The notes under the pieces were generated by a model. The model saw only the letters and a program-made list of their open reading frames with translations. It had not been told where the DNA came from and did no database searches. This document shows positions 25,398-33,991 of a stretch of 64,000 nucleotides of DNA, one piece after another (within the stretch, counting starts at the first letter, position 1; each line of letters starts with the position of its first letter). The translations under genes and the position numbers were made by a program. The stretch is taken from positions 2,728,001 through 2,792,000 of the forward strand of contig NZ_CP082273.1 in the NCBI RefSeq assembly GCF_019880385.1. Direction: 5' to 3'. This stretch comes from Nocardioides coralli. GTDB taxonomy: Bacteria; Actinomycetota; Actinomycetes; Propionibacteriales; Nocardioidaceae.

Positions 25398-26698
25398 CCG
25401 ACCTCGGCGTCGAGGGTGACCTCGATGACTTGGCGATCACCGTCGCGCACCAGCGTGAACTCGATGGTCTCCCCGGGCTGGTAGGACCGGATCGCCACGA
25501 TCAGCGCGATGCCGTCCGTGACCCGCAGCCCGTTGACCTCGGTGATCACGTCGCCCTGGCGCAGCCCGGCCGACTCCGCCGGGGTGCCGGGCATGACCTC
25601 GTCGACCAGGGCTCCCGCCCCGTCGTCCTCACCGCCGGTCTCGACCCGGGCGCCGATGACGGGGTAGCGCGCCTCACCGGTCCGCAGGATCTGGTCGGCG
25701 GTGATCCGCACCTGCTCGATCGGGATCGCGAACCCGACCCCGATGTTGCCGCGGCTGCTCGCGAAGCCACCGGTGGTGGCGATGGCGCTGTTGACGCCGA
25801 CGACCTGGCCGCGCAGGTTGACCAGCGGGCCACCCGAGTTGCCGGGGTTGATCGCCGCGTCGGTCTGCACCGCGTTGATGTAGGACGCCTCGTTCGTGGA
25901 GTCACCGGCGGTCACCGGCCGGTTGAGGGCGCTGACGATGCCCGAGGTGACGGTCGAGCTCAGGCCCAGCGGGGACCCGAAGGCGACGACGGGCTCGCCG
26001 ACGCTCAGCCGCTGCGACGCTCCCAGGGCGGCCGGCGGGAGGCGGCGCACGCGGCCGGAGTAGAGCACGGCGAGGTCGTAGACGGGGCTGCGCCCCACGA
26101 CCCTGGCGTTGTAGCGGTTGCCGGCGCGGTCGACCACCTTGATCGTGCCGTCGTCGGCGGCCGCAGCCACGACGTGGTTGTTGGTGATGATGTGCCCCTG
26201 CCGGTCCAGGACGAAGCCGGACCCGGTGGCGCTCCCGTCCTCGCCCCCGCTGTCGGCGAGGACCTGGACGGTGCTGGGCAGCATCTCGTCGGCCACCTTG
26301 ACCACCGACCGGTTGTCGGCGCCCAGCGGCACCGACTCGTTGGTGTCGACGCCGTCCAGACCCTCGCGGACGAAGCCTGGTCCTTCCTGCAGCGGCCAGG
26401 CGCCCACGAGTGCCGCACCGATGGCGCCTCCGAGCAGTCCCACCAGCAGCGCGAGGCCGGCAACGCCCGGCCAGAGCCAGCGCGTGGGACGCGAACGGGC
26501 GGTCGGTGCCGGCCCCGGGGGCCACGGTGAGGGGGATGGTCCCCAGCCGGTGCCGGGGGGTTGCCAGGCCGAGGACCGGGACGGTTCGGACGGCGGCAAC
26601 CACGACTGGCCGGTCGACGGCGCGTGGCCGGCGGGCGGGATCGGCTGTGTCGGCTCGCTCGACCCGGCCGCGTCGGGGCCCTCCTCGTGCTCGCTCAC
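25394..26698 (-). CDS. htrA: HtrA-family membrane-anchored serine protease with PDZ domain
   Basis: The 434-residue protease has a proline-rich cytoplasmic N end (1-72), one membrane helix (about 76-98), a trypsin-like domain with His175 (TNNHVV), Asp208 (YDLAV) and Ser288 (GNSGG), and a C-terminal PDZ domain from about 350. It would degrade or sense misfolded envelope proteins. It follows sigE and the anti-sigma gene, the same order as sigE-rseA-htrA in mycobacteria, where it belongs to the envelope stress response. GTG 26698 has no strong ribosome site but is the only suitable start before the proline-rich region. Confidence 0.9.
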   Translation of the reverse strand: MSEHEEGPDAAGSSEPTQPIPPAGHAPSTGQSWLPPSEPSRSSAWQPPGTGWGPSPSPWPPGPAPTARSRPTRWLWPGVAGLALLVGLLGGAIGAALVGAWPLQEGPGFVREGLDGVDTNESVPLGADNRSVVKVADEMLPSTVQVLADSGGEDGSATGSGFVLDRQGHIITNNHVVAAAADDGTIKVVDRAGNRYNARVVGRSPVYDLAVLYSGRVRRLPPAALGASQRLSVGEPVVAFGSPLGLSSTVTSGIVSALNRPVTAGDSTNEASYINAVQTDAAINPGNSGGPLVNLRGQVVGVNSAIATTGGFASSRGNIGVGFAIPIEQVRITADQILRTGEARYPVIGARVETGGEDDGAGALVDEVMPGTPAESAGLRQGDVITEVNGLRVTDGIALIVAIRSYQPGETIEFTLVRDGDRQVIEVTLDAEVG

Positions 26699-26730
26699 CG
26701 CACCATTCTCACCGACGGCCGGTGACGTGC

Positions 26731-27186
26731 CTAACGGCCGGGCTGCGCCGAGGACGGCCGGAGGACCGGTCCGGGCACGCTCGTCGGCAACTGACGCGAC
26801 CCGTCGGCACCCCCGAGATTGGTCACCGGAGCCCGCCGGTCGGGGCCGGGCTGGTCGGGCTGACCGAGCCCCAGGGCGAGCACGCCGAGGACCGCCACAC
26901 CCGCGGCGGAACCCCCCAGCGCGGCGATTCCGACCCGGCGCGGCCGGGCTGACGGAGCGGGCGCGGCGGGGAACGGCGTACTCCCGAGCAGGGAGCCCTT
27001 GAGCCGGTCGGGAGCGCCCACCGCGTCGCCGGACAGGTGGGAGAGGCGCGTCTTGACCCATCCCTCGCGCTCGACGGCGTCGCGGCACAGGTGACAGACG
27101 TGCACGTGGGCCCAGGCGCGCTCCGACTCGGCGGGCGAGAGCTGCCCGTCGAGCAGTGCGGAGACACGGGAGCCGAGGTGACCCAT
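26731..27186 (-). CDS. rseA: Zinc-binding anti-sigma factor (RseA-like) for SigE
   Basis: This 151-residue protein carries the ZAS motif H27-x3-C31-x2-C34 in AHVHVCHLC, which binds zinc and clamps the sigma factor. A hydrophobic helix at about 85-106 suggests membrane anchoring, followed by a short proline-rich outer tail. ATG 27186 overlaps the sigE stop by 1 nt (TGATG), so the two are made together in fixed ratio. Mycobacterial RseA is soluble, so the membrane helix here is a difference that may let the protein sense envelope stress directly, perhaps with HtrA. Confidence 0.88.
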   Translation of the reverse strand: MGHLGSRVSALLDGQLSPAESERAWAHVHVCHLCRDAVEREGWVKTRLSHLSGDAVGAPDRLKGSLLGSTPFPAAPAPSARPRRVGIAALGGSAAGVAVLGVLALGLGQPDQPGPDRRAPVTNLGGADGSRQLPTSVPGPVLRPSSAQPGR

Positions 27187-27803
27187 CACGGCCGGCCCTC
27201 CGTCCTCGTCTCCGGCCTGACCTCGGGCCCGGTTGCGCGCCCGGCCACGGGAACCACCACGGGGCCTGAGTAGCGCAGCCGGCCCGGCTCGGGGGCGCGG
27301 TGCGACAGCGCGCGGCGCAGCATCGCCCGGCCGCGGTGGATGCGCGAGCGCACGGTGCCGAGCTTGGCGCCCAGGATGTCGGCGATCTCCTCGTAGGACA
27401 GCCCCTCCACGTCGCAGAGGACCACCGCCGCCCGGAAGTCGGGAGGCAGGGTCGCCAGCGCCCCCTCGACGTCGTCGTCGAACATCCGGTCCGCCAGCGC
27501 GGTGTCGGGGGCCGGGGAGGCGCTGCGGAGCGTGCTGGCGCGCTCGTCGGTCAGGGCGTCGAAGCGGATCCGCTGCCGGCGCCGAGCCTGGTCGAGGAAG
27601 AGGTTGGTGGTGATCCGGTGCAGCCAGCCCTCGAAGGTGCCGGGCGTGTAGGTGTCGAGGCTCCGGAAGACCCGGACGAACACCTCCTGCGTCAGGTCCT
27701 CCGCGTCGTGACGGTTGCCGGTGAGCCGCCAGGCGAGACGGTAGACCCGGTCGGAGTGGCGCTCGACGATCTGGTCCCACGTCGGAACCGGGTCGGTGCT
27801 CAT
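27186..27803 (-). CDS. sigE: ECF RNA polymerase sigma factor SigE
   Basis: This 205-residue ECF sigma factor has region 2 (about 12-82) with [18 protein letters not shown] and [17 protein letters not shown], which closely match mycobacterial SigE, and region 4 (about 115-168) with [21 protein letters not shown] and [11 protein letters not shown]. It directs the envelope/heat stress regulon. An AGGAG site precedes ATG 27803. A TAGCGT hexamer on the same strand at 27857-27852 may be its -10. The divergent O-methyltransferase gene is in the same position as Rv1220c next to Rv1221 (sigE). Confidence 0.93.
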   Translation of the reverse strand: MSTDPVPTWDQIVERHSDRVYRLAWRLTGNRHDAEDLTQEVFVRVFRSLDTYTPGTFEGWLHRITTNLFLDQARRRQRIRFDALTDERASTLRSASPAPDTALADRMFDDDVEGALATLPPDFRAAVVLCDVEGLSYEEIADILGAKLGTVRSRIHRGRAMLRRALSHRAPEPGRLRYSGPVVVPVAGRATGPEVRPETRTEGRP

Positions 27804-27957
27804 CGGGGACTCCTGGGGTGACGTCCGGCTGGACAGCGGCTGACCTCTCTCACGCTAGTGGACCCGGCTGAGAGGACCCTGTGAGTCGGTGCTCTGGTCC
27901 TCGACCTCCTCAACGAGCGTCGTCGGCCCCGTGTTCCCGGGGCCACGCGGTAGGGTC

Positions 27958-28683
27958 GTGACGCTCGCAGGCGCCCGGACGCCGTCCGGACCGGGCCGGA
28001 CCCAGGAGGCCACCATCACCACCTCGCACGTCGGGCCGCTGAAGCCCGCCAGCTGGTCGTACGCCGAGACCTTCATCGCCGAGGACGATGTGCTCGCGGC
28101 GGCGCGGGCGCGTGCCGAGGAGGTCGGGGTCGCCCCGATCGGGTCCGGCGGCGGTACGGCGCTCCGGTTCCTGACCTCGGTGCTGGACGCCCGGGCCGTC
28201 GTCGAGATCGGCACCGGCACCGGCGTCTCCGGCCTGTGGCTGCTGCGCGGCATGCGCGCCGACGGCGTCCTCACCACCGTCGACATCGAGGCGGAGCACC
28301 AGCGGCTGGCCCGCGAGACCTTCACGGACGCCGGCATCCCTCCCCAGCGGGCCCGCACCATCTCGGGGTCGGCGCTCGACGTGCTGCCGCGCCTGACGGA
28401 CGGCCACTACGACCTGGTGTTCTGCGACGCCGACAAGGCCGAGTACGACGCCTACCTGACCGAGGCGCTCAGGCTGCTGCGGCCCGGTGGCGTCGTGGCG
28501 TTCGACAACGCCCTGTGGCACGACCGGGTCGCCGACCCGGCCCAGCGCGACGAGGAGACGGTGGCGATCCGCGAGCTCGGCAAGCGGGTCGCGGCCGACG
28601 ACGACCTCGTCTCGGTGCTGCTGCCGGTCGGTGACGGCCTGCTGGTCGCCAAGAAGGTGTGGAGCCCCGAGCCCGGCGAGTGA
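27958..28683 (+). CDS. O-methyltransferase (SAM-dependent), divergent from sigE
   Basis: This class I methyltransferase has the SAM-binding VVEIGTGTGVSGLW motif, LTTVDIE and a metal-binding DLVFCDADK region, as in COMT-type O-methyltransferases; the substrate is unknown. Mycobacteria carry the same gene (Rv1220c) beside sigE. The start is unclear. GTG 27958 is the nearest canonical start (241 residues), but it lies only 1 nt after a TAGGGT hexamer. A better-placed AGGAGG at 28004-28009 stands 5 nt before an in-frame ATC at 28015, and the conserved part begins just after it. The real product may therefore start there (222 residues) from a rare AUC codon. Confidence 0.85.
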   Translation: MTLAGARTPSGPGRTQEATITTSHVGPLKPASWSYAETFIAEDDVLAAARARAEEVGVAPIGSGGGTALRFLTSVLDARAVVEIGTGTGVSGLWLLRGMRADGVLTTVDIEAEHQRLARETFTDAGIPPQRARTISGSALDVLPRLTDGHYDLVFCDADKAEYDAYLTEALRLLRPGGVVAFDNALWHDRVADPAQRDEETVAIRELGKRVAADDDLVSVLLPVGDGLLVAKKVWSPEPGE

Positions 28684-28705
28684 GCTGCACCCCGGAGCCT
28701 GGCGG

Positions 28706-29044
28706 TCAGTAGCGCGCCGCCGACTGGAAGCCGTCCTGCCCCTCGGCGATCGCGACGACGTCGCACTCCTCGATGAGCACCGGCGGGCTGCCGATGATCT
28801 GCGAGCCCGGAGCGTCGGCCGCGCCCTGGCTGAAGGTGCGCTGGAACTCCGCGCGGTCCTCGTCGGTCGCGAAGACGTAGCAGCCCTCGAACCACTGACC
28901 GCGGCGCATCCGCCAGGTCTTGAACCGCAGCCCCTTCATGCCGGTGAACCGGGCGTGCGAGCTCTCCTCGACGTACGTCGCCAGCTCCTCGGCCACGTCG
29001 TCGGGTGCGTCGACGAGCGACCACCGCACCGTGAGGCCGCGCAT
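28706..29044 (-). CDS. Small alpha/beta-barrel protein, YdhR-like monooxygenase fold
   Basis: The 112-residue protein (MRGLTVRWSLVDAPDDVAEEL..., KGLRFKTW, GQWFEGCYVF) looks like the dimeric ferredoxin-like YdhR/ABM family, which includes putative monooxygenases; the enzymatic role is unproven. ATG 29044 overlaps the stop of the aminopeptidase gene by 1 nt (TGATG), so it is the third gene of the DUF3117-pepA unit. It is convergent with the O-methyltransferase gene, 22 nt away. Confidence 0.65.
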   Translation of the reverse strand: MRGLTVRWSLVDAPDDVAEELATYVEESSHARFTGMKGLRFKTWRMRRGQWFEGCYVFATDEDRAEFQRTFSQGAADAPGSQIIGSPPVLIEECDVVAIAEGQDGFQSAARY

Positions 29045-30591
29045 CAGGCGATCCCGGCGAGCGGGTCGTCGCTGGTCAGCCACTGCAGCAGCACCCGCGC
29101 CCCGAAACCGGTCGGCCCCGTCGTCCACTCGTGGTGCTCGTCGGGCGAGTCACCCACGGACGCGACGTCGAGGTGGGCCCACGGTGTGCCACCCACGAAG
29201 TGCTGCAGGAACAGGGCCGCGGAGATAGCCCCGGCCTTGCGGGGACCGTTGTCGGCGTCGGCGACCTCGGAGGCGATGTAGGCCTCGTAGTCGGCCACCA
29301 GCGGGAAGCGCCAGAGCTCCTCGTCGGAGGCCGAGCCCGCCTCGCGCAGCGTCCGGGCCAGCTGCTCGTGGTTGGCGAAGTAGCCGCCGGTGCGGATCCC
29401 GAGGGCGACCTTCATCGCCCCCGTGAGGGTGGCGATGTCGACGATGGCGGCGGGCTCGAGCTCGTCGACGGCGTAGGCGAGGGCGTCGGCCAGCACGAGC
29501 CGCCCCTCGGCGTCGGTGTTGGTGACCTCGGTGGTGCGACCGCCGTAGTGGCGGATCACGTCACCGGGGCGGAGCGCGTTGCCGCTGATCGCGTTCTCGG
29601 CGGCGGCCACCAGCCCGGTGACCCGCAGCGGGCAGCCGAGCTCCCGCAGCGCCGCCAGCACGGACATGACGACGGCACCACCGGTCATGTCGCGCTTCAT
29701 CGTGGCCATCGACTCGCTGGGCTTGATCGAGAGGCCGCCGGTGTCGAAGGTGATGCCCTTCCCGACCAGCACCACGCGCGGCGCCTTGCGGCCGCCCTTC
29801 GGTACGTAGTCGAGCCGGACCATCCGGGGCGGGGTGGCCGAGGCCTGACCGACGCCGAGGATGCCGCCGAACCCCTCGGTGGCGAGCCGGTGCTCGTCCC
29901 ACACCGTGCAGGTGAGGCCGGAGGCGGCGGCCAGCTCCTCGGCCTGCTCCGCCAGCCACGGCGGGTTCTTGATGTTGGAGGGAACCGTGGCGAGCATGCG
30001 GCTGCGCCAGCCGGCACCGCCGAGCACGATGCCGCGGTGGAGCGCCGCGGCGACCGCCTTGTCCTCCGCCGACGAGGCGAGGACCACCCGGCCCACGGGC
30101 GGGTGCTCGGGCCCGCCGGAACGGAAGGTGAAGCTGAACGACGCGAGGGTCAGGCCGACCACGTAGGCCTCGAGCCCACCGTCGTCGCTGATCGCGTGGA
30201 CCGACGACGCCAGCGACGTACGGTCGCGCACCGCCCGGGCGACGGCGGCGCCGGCCCGGCGGAGGTCTCGCCGGGTGGCCCCACCGACCCCGACCAGCAG
30301 GAGCTGGCGCAGGGCCGGGTTGTCGGGGGTACCGGCGGGGACGGGCCAGCTGGTGATCTCGCCGGCACGGCCGGTGGCGCGCTGGGCGTCGAGCACGTCG
30401 AGGAGGTCCACCCCGAGGGCGGCACCGACCTCCTCGGCCCCGGGCCCGAGCAGCACGGACCCGTCGCCGATCCCCGTCAGCACGGGGATCGCGACGACCT
30501 CGACACCGCTGACGGCATGGGGGGGCAGTGCGCTGAGCGCGAACTCGGGGGGTGAGACCTGGGCAGGAAGTGTGTCGGTTGCGAAGGCCAC
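29044..30591 (-). CDS. pepA: Leucyl aminopeptidase, M17 family
   Basis: The 515-residue enzyme releases N-terminal residues from peptides using two metal ions. The metal and catalytic signatures are VGKGITFDTGGLSIKP (Lys and Asp ligands) and NTDAEGRL, with the N-terminal macro-like domain at about 1-170. Length is normal. I chose GTG 30591 because the frame upstream overlaps the DUF3117 gene; it lies 4 nt after that gene's stop, with no ribosome site of its own, so reinitiation after DUF3117 is likely. Confidence 0.93.
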   Translation of the reverse strand: MAFATDTLPAQVSPPEFALSALPPHAVSGVEVVAIPVLTGIGDGSVLLGPGAEEVGAALGVDLLDVLDAQRATGRAGEITSWPVPAGTPDNPALRQLLLVGVGGATRRDLRRAGAAVARAVRDRTSLASSVHAISDDGGLEAYVVGLTLASFSFTFRSGGPEHPPVGRVVLASSAEDKAVAAALHRGIVLGGAGWRSRMLATVPSNIKNPPWLAEQAEELAAASGLTCTVWDEHRLATEGFGGILGVGQASATPPRMVRLDYVPKGGRKAPRVVLVGKGITFDTGGLSIKPSESMATMKRDMTGGAVVMSVLAALRELGCPLRVTGLVAAAENAISGNALRPGDVIRHYGGRTTEVTNTDAEGRLVLADALAYAVDELEPAAIVDIATLTGAMKVALGIRTGGYFANHEQLARTLREAGSASDEELWRFPLVADYEAYIASEVADADNGPRKAGAISAALFLQHFVGGTPWAHLDVASVGDSPDEHHEWTTGPTGFGARVLLQWLTSDDPLAGIA

Positions 30592-30595
30592 GACG

Positions 30596-30763
30596 TCAGC
30601 TGGTGACGCCCTCGAGCGCCTGCCGCAGCTCGGTCGCCTCGTCGGCGTTGAGCTCCACGACCAGCCGTCCGCCACCCTCGAGCGGCACGCGCATGACCAG
30701 CCCGCGTCCCTCCTTGGTGACCTCCAGCGGACCGTCGCCCGTCCGGGGCTTCATCGCCGCCAT
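30596..30763 (-). CDS. DUF3117 family small protein
   Basis: This 55-residue protein (MAAMKPRTGDGPLEVTKEGR, VMRVPLEGGGRLVVEL, ATELRQAL) is DUF3117, a short, highly conserved actinobacterial protein (Rv1211 in M. tuberculosis) of unknown function. A GAGGTG ribosome site lies 7 nt before ATG 30763. A GATAAT -10-like hexamer on the same strand (30844-30839) is a good promoter candidate. It heads the operon with the M17 peptidase. Confidence 0.9.
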   Translation of the reverse strand: MAAMKPRTGDGPLEVTKEGRGLVMRVPLEGGGRLVVELNADEATELRQALEGVTS

Positions 30764-30850
30764 CCGCGCACCTCTTCCTTGTGAGACTGACATGGCAGAT
30801 CCCGCCACGATGGGGGGAGTCGTACCGGATGCTTCCCCATTATCCCCTAT

Positions 30851-30867
30851 GTCGGGGTGACCCCGAC
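30851..30867. repeat. 7-bp inverted repeat between the DUF3117 and PaaX-type genes
   Basis: GTCGGGG and CCCCGAC flank TGA. It lies close to where the -35 element of the DUF3117 promoter would be and 35 bp before the PaaX-type start. It could be an operator for the PaaX-type regulator. Confidence 0.35.
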
Positions 30868-30901
30868 CACAGGCCCGACAAGTGCTGGCACACTCCCCCT
30901 C

Positions 30902-31669
30902 ATGCATGCCCGGTCCGCGCTCTTCGACGTCTACGGGGACCACCTCCGATCCCGCCGCAGCCAGGCTCCGGTCGCGGGCCTGGTCGAGCTGTTGGAGGCG
31001 GTCGGCATCCAGGGACCCGCGGTCCGCACCGCCATCTCGCGCATGGTGGCCGAGGGGGCGCTCGAGCCCGTGCGGCTCGACGCGGGGCGGGGCTACCGCG
31101 CGACGGAGCGCACCATCCGCTGGCTCGACGACGTCTCCGCGCGCGTCTACCGCCGGGTCGACCGGGACTGGGACGGCAACTGGTACCTCGCGCTGGTGCA
31201 TCCGCCCGCGGAGCGGGCCGACCGCGCACGGCTGCGTGCCGACCTCGCGTTCATCGGCTACGCGGAGCTCACGCCCCACACGTGGGTCAGTCCCTTCCCC
31301 CGCAGCGAGCTGACCGAGGTGCTCCAGCGCGTCCGGACGACGGCACGGCTCGCGCGGGCCGACCGGATCGAGCCGGAACCGACCGACGCCTGGGACCTGG
31401 CGGAGCTCTCGGCGGCGTACCACCGCTTCGTGCGGGACGCGGACGCGATGCTCACAGCGGCGTCCGAGCCGGTGAGCGACCGTGACGCCTTCGCGACCCG
31501 GTTCCGGCTCGTCCACGAGTGGCGGAAGTTCCTCTTCACCGACCCCGGGCTGCCTGACCGGCTGCTGCCTGAGGACTGGCCCGGTCGCGAGGCGGAGCAG
31601 CTCTTTACCGCGGAGGCCGAGCGCCTGAAGCCCGCCTCTGACCGGTTCGTGGCCCACTGCCTCGACTGA
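30902..31669 (+). CDS. paaX: PaaX-family transcriptional regulator
   Basis: This 255-residue protein has the PaaX layout: an N-terminal winged helix (about 1-80) with ARSALFDVYGDHLRSR and GPAVRTAISRMVAEGAL, a central Cas2-like domain (WYLALVHPP), and a C-terminal region of about 80 residues. PaaX represses phenylacetate catabolism and is released by phenylacetyl-CoA. ATG 30902 was chosen because the domain starts there. A PaaG-like hydratase follows 31 nt downstream, which supports an aromatic-acid role, but no other paa gene is present in the window. Confidence 0.85.
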   Translation: MHARSALFDVYGDHLRSRRSQAPVAGLVELLEAVGIQGPAVRTAISRMVAEGALEPVRLDAGRGYRATERTIRWLDDVSARVYRRVDRDWDGNWYLALVHPPAERADRARLRADLAFIGYAELTPHTWVSPFPRSELTEVLQRVRTTARLARADRIEPEPTDAWDLAELSAAYHRFVRDADAMLTAASEPVSDRDAFATRFRLVHEWRKFLFTDPGLPDRLLPEDWPGREAEQLFTAEAERLKPASDRFVAHCLD

Positions 31670-31700
31670 GCGGTCCGTCGGGTGCGGCAGACTGCCCGCC

Positions 31701-32492
31701 ATGACCTCTCCCGTGCTGCTCGACCTGACCGACGGCGTCGCGACGATCACGCTGAACCGGCCCGACGCCATGAACAGCCTCGACGTGGCGACGAAGGAGG
31801 CCCTGCGCGACGTCGCGGAGCAGGTGGCCGAGGACCCGGCGGCCCGGTGCGTGGTGCTGACGGGCACCGGGCGCGCCTTCTGCGTCGGCCAGGACCTCAA
31901 GGAGCACGTCGAGATCCTCCGCAGCGACGCCCGGGACGAGCTGTTCCGCACGGTCGACGAGCACTACAACCCGATCGTCACGGCCGTCGCCACGATGCCC
32001 AAGCCGGTCGTGGCCGCGGTCAACGGCGTGGCGGCCGGCGCCGGGGCCAGCCTCGCGATGGCGTGCGACCTGCGGATCCTGTCGGAGAGCGCCGGGTTCA
32101 ACCTCGCGTTCGCCGGGGTGGCGCTGTCCTGCGACACCGGGGCGAGCTACCACCTGCAGCGGCTGGTGGGTCGGGCGCGGGCGATCGAGCTGCTCTACTT
32201 CCCTCGCACCGTGTCGGCGCAGGAGTCGCTCGAGCTCGGGCTGGCCACCCGCGTCGTCGCCGACGACGACCTCGTGCCGACCGTCCAGGAGACGGCCGCC
32301 CGGCTCGCCGCCGGTCCCACCGTGGCCTACGGCGCGATGCGACGGTCGGTGGCCTACGCCGCCGGCCACTCGCTGGAGACGGCGCTGGCCTTCGAGTCGC
32401 GGATGATGAAGGAGACCGGGGCCACCGCCGACCACGCGACGGCGGTGGACGCCTTCCTGGCCAAGGAGAAGCCGGTGTTCGAGGGACGCTGA
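31701..32492 (+). CDS. Enoyl-CoA hydratase/isomerase, PaaG-like
   Basis: This 263-residue crotonase-fold protein has the oxyanion-hole segment NGVAAGAGASLAMACDLRI. At the position where hydratases use glutamate it has Asp145 in SCDTGAS, as in PaaG-type isomerases (ring 1,2-epoxyphenylacetyl-CoA isomerase). The PaaX-type regulator directly upstream supports this reading. A CAGACT hexamer ends 7 nt before ATG 31701. An ordinary enoyl-CoA hydratase is the alternative. Confidence 0.85.
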   Translation: MTSPVLLDLTDGVATITLNRPDAMNSLDVATKEALRDVAEQVAEDPAARCVVLTGTGRAFCVGQDLKEHVEILRSDARDELFRTVDEHYNPIVTAVATMPKPVVAAVNGVAAGAGASLAMACDLRILSESAGFNLAFAGVALSCDTGASYHLQRLVGRARAIELLYFPRTVSAQESLELGLATRVVADDDLVPTVQETAARLAAGPTVAYGAMRRSVAYAAGHSLETALAFESRMMKETGATADHATAVDAFLAKEKPVFEGR

Positions 32493-32501
32493 CGCGCCCG
32501 C

Positions 32502-33251
32502 TCAGACGATCTCGGACTCGAGCTTGCGCCACCGGGCGCCGAAGACGTCGAGGACCCGGCGCGGCGCGGTGCGGCGCATCATCCGACGACTGGGGCGCGA
32601 GCCGTACTCGACGGTGAGGGCGGCACCGCGGAAGTGGTGGTTGTACCAGCTGGTCATGGTGCCGTGGCACACGCCGCCGCAGTCGAAGGTCTTGGTCGGC
32701 AGCTTCAGCCTGCGGGCCACCTTGCGCGCGAATTTCTTGTTCTTGGTGTCGGTGTCGACGCCGTAGAGGGGCTGGTGGAAGCTGAGGATCCGCACCGGGC
32801 GGATGTCACGCAGGAACCGCATCATGGCCCGGGTCTCGGGTTCCGACGCCGGCCTCGGACCGGACTCGTAGCTGCCGTCCAGGTCGGCCCAGTTGTGGGG
32901 GTAGTTGCGGTTGAGGTCGACGCCGCGGGCGTTCTTGCGGGTGCCCGCCGCGAGCCCGTCGGGGTTGTAGGTGGGGACCACCCACAGGTCCACGCCGGCG
33001 ATCGGCCGGCCGTCGCGGAGCGCGGTCAGGATCTGCCTGGTGTGCGGCTCGTCGCCGTGCATGGTCGAGATGAGGACGACGTCACGCTTGGACCGCTCGC
33101 CCAGCCGGTAGGCCATGATCGGGCGCCCGCGGACGGACTCGCCGATCTTGCGCTTCCCGATGACCGCGTCGGCGGAGGCAGGGCCCGAGGGCAGCAGCAG
33201 GAGGGTCCCGAGAAGGGCGAGCAGCGCGACCCGGATCGCGGCCGAGGTCAT
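32502..33251 (-). CDS. Secreted M14-family zinc carboxypeptidase (MpaA-like)
   Basis: The 249-residue protein has a signal peptide (about 1-28, ending ASA) and an M14 domain: zinc ligands His65 and Glu68 in MHGDEPH, DLNRN (112-116), third ligand His159 in SFHQ and catalytic Glu215 in TVEYG. The pattern resembles murein tripeptide amidase MpaA and gamma-glutamyl-DAP peptidases, so it may trim cell-wall peptides outside the cell. Cys191 and Cys195 may form a disulfide. ATG 33251 overlaps the upstream membrane-protein stop by 1 nt (TGATG). Confidence 0.85.
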   Translation of the reverse strand: MTSAAIRVALLALLGTLLLLPSGPASADAVIGKRKIGESVRGRPIMAYRLGERSKRDVVLISTMHGDEPHTRQILTALRDGRPIAGVDLWVVPTYNPDGLAAGTRKNARGVDLNRNYPHNWADLDGSYESGPRPASEPETRAMMRFLRDIRPVRILSFHQPLYGVDTDTKNKKFARKVARRLKLPTKTFDCGGVCHGTMTSWYNHHFRGAALTVEYGSRPSRRMMRRTAPRRVLDVFGARWRKLESEIV

Positions 33252-33676
33252 CAGACGCTGCCCACCGCGTAGGCGAAGGTGAACACGACGACCCCCACGA
33301 GCATGCCCACGTGTGCCAGCACCGACAGCCCGGGGCCCTCCGACCAGCTGTCCTGCACCGCACTGGTGGCGTGGCGTCCCTTGCTCGGCAACCACCGCAC
33401 CAGGATCAGCAGCCCCGCGATGGTGACCAGCCACCACAGGGCGATCGCGACGATGCCGGCGATCTCGCCGCCGAACGGGGTGTCCTCGGCGGCGAGGAGG
33501 TAGACGATCCAGACGATCAGGGCCAGGCCGCCCGCGCCCGTGTGGATGTTGAGCAGGCTGCTGCCGACGCTCACCCGGCCGGCGCCGCCGCCCTCCTTAC
33601 TCAGACGGAGTCGGGTCAGCACCACCACGACCGCCGCCAGCGCGGTGAGGATGTAGACGACGACCTCGATCGGCAT
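33251..33676 (-). CDS. Small integral membrane protein, four helices
   Basis: The 141-residue protein has about four transmembrane helices (near 4-21, 47-63, 72-93 and 117-137) with short loops and no recognised catalytic motif. ATG 33676 is preceded by GCGAGG. It overlaps the M14 peptidase gene by 1 nt (TGATG), so the two are expressed together; a role in envelope or wall processing is plausible but unproven. Confidence 0.75.
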   Translation of the reverse strand: MPIEVVVYILTALAAVVVVLTRLRLSKEGGGAGRVSVGSSLLNIHTGAGGLALIVWIVYLLAAEDTPFGGEIAGIVAIALWWLVTIAGLLILVRWLPSKGRHATSAVQDSWSEGPGLSVLAHVGMLVGVVVFTFAYAVGSV

Positions 33677-33690
33677 CCTCGCAGTCTGCC

Positions 33691-33984
33691 CTAGCGCGAC
33701 TCGCCGTCGCCACGACCCGCCGGTGGCGGCGGGTCGCCGGCGTCTGCCTCCAGCTGGTCGGCGAGTCGGTCGAGGAGCGCGTCGACCTCGGACATGCGGT
33801 AGCCGCGGAAGGCCAGCGAGAACCGCACCCGGCGCAGGTCGTGGCCGCCCAGCGCACCGGTGGCGGGGACGACGGCGTCGGGTCGGTCGTCGTAGACCTC
33901 GCGCATCGGCGTACCCCGACCGGCGGCGACGACGGCGATCGCGCCGAGCGCGAGGACGATGAGGACGGCGAAGATCCAGGTCAC
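33691..33984 (-). CDS. DivIVA-domain small membrane protein
   Basis: This 97-residue protein has an N-terminal membrane helix (about 3-20) and a short DivIVA-like motif (VRFSLAFRGYRMSEVDALLDRL, shown here in part: FRGYRMSEVDALLDRL at about 59-74). DivIVA motifs target curved membrane and cell poles or septa in Actinobacteria. Such short proteins lie beside the LOG gene in many relatives, as here (7 nt downstream of it). A role in growth or division is inferred from the domain. Confidence 0.82.
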   Translation of the reverse strand: MTWIFAVLIVLALGAIAVVAAGRGTPMREVYDDRPDAVVPATGALGGHDLRRVRFSLAFRGYRMSEVDALLDRLADQLEADAGDPPPPAGRGDGESR

Positions 33985-33991
33985 GGGCTGC

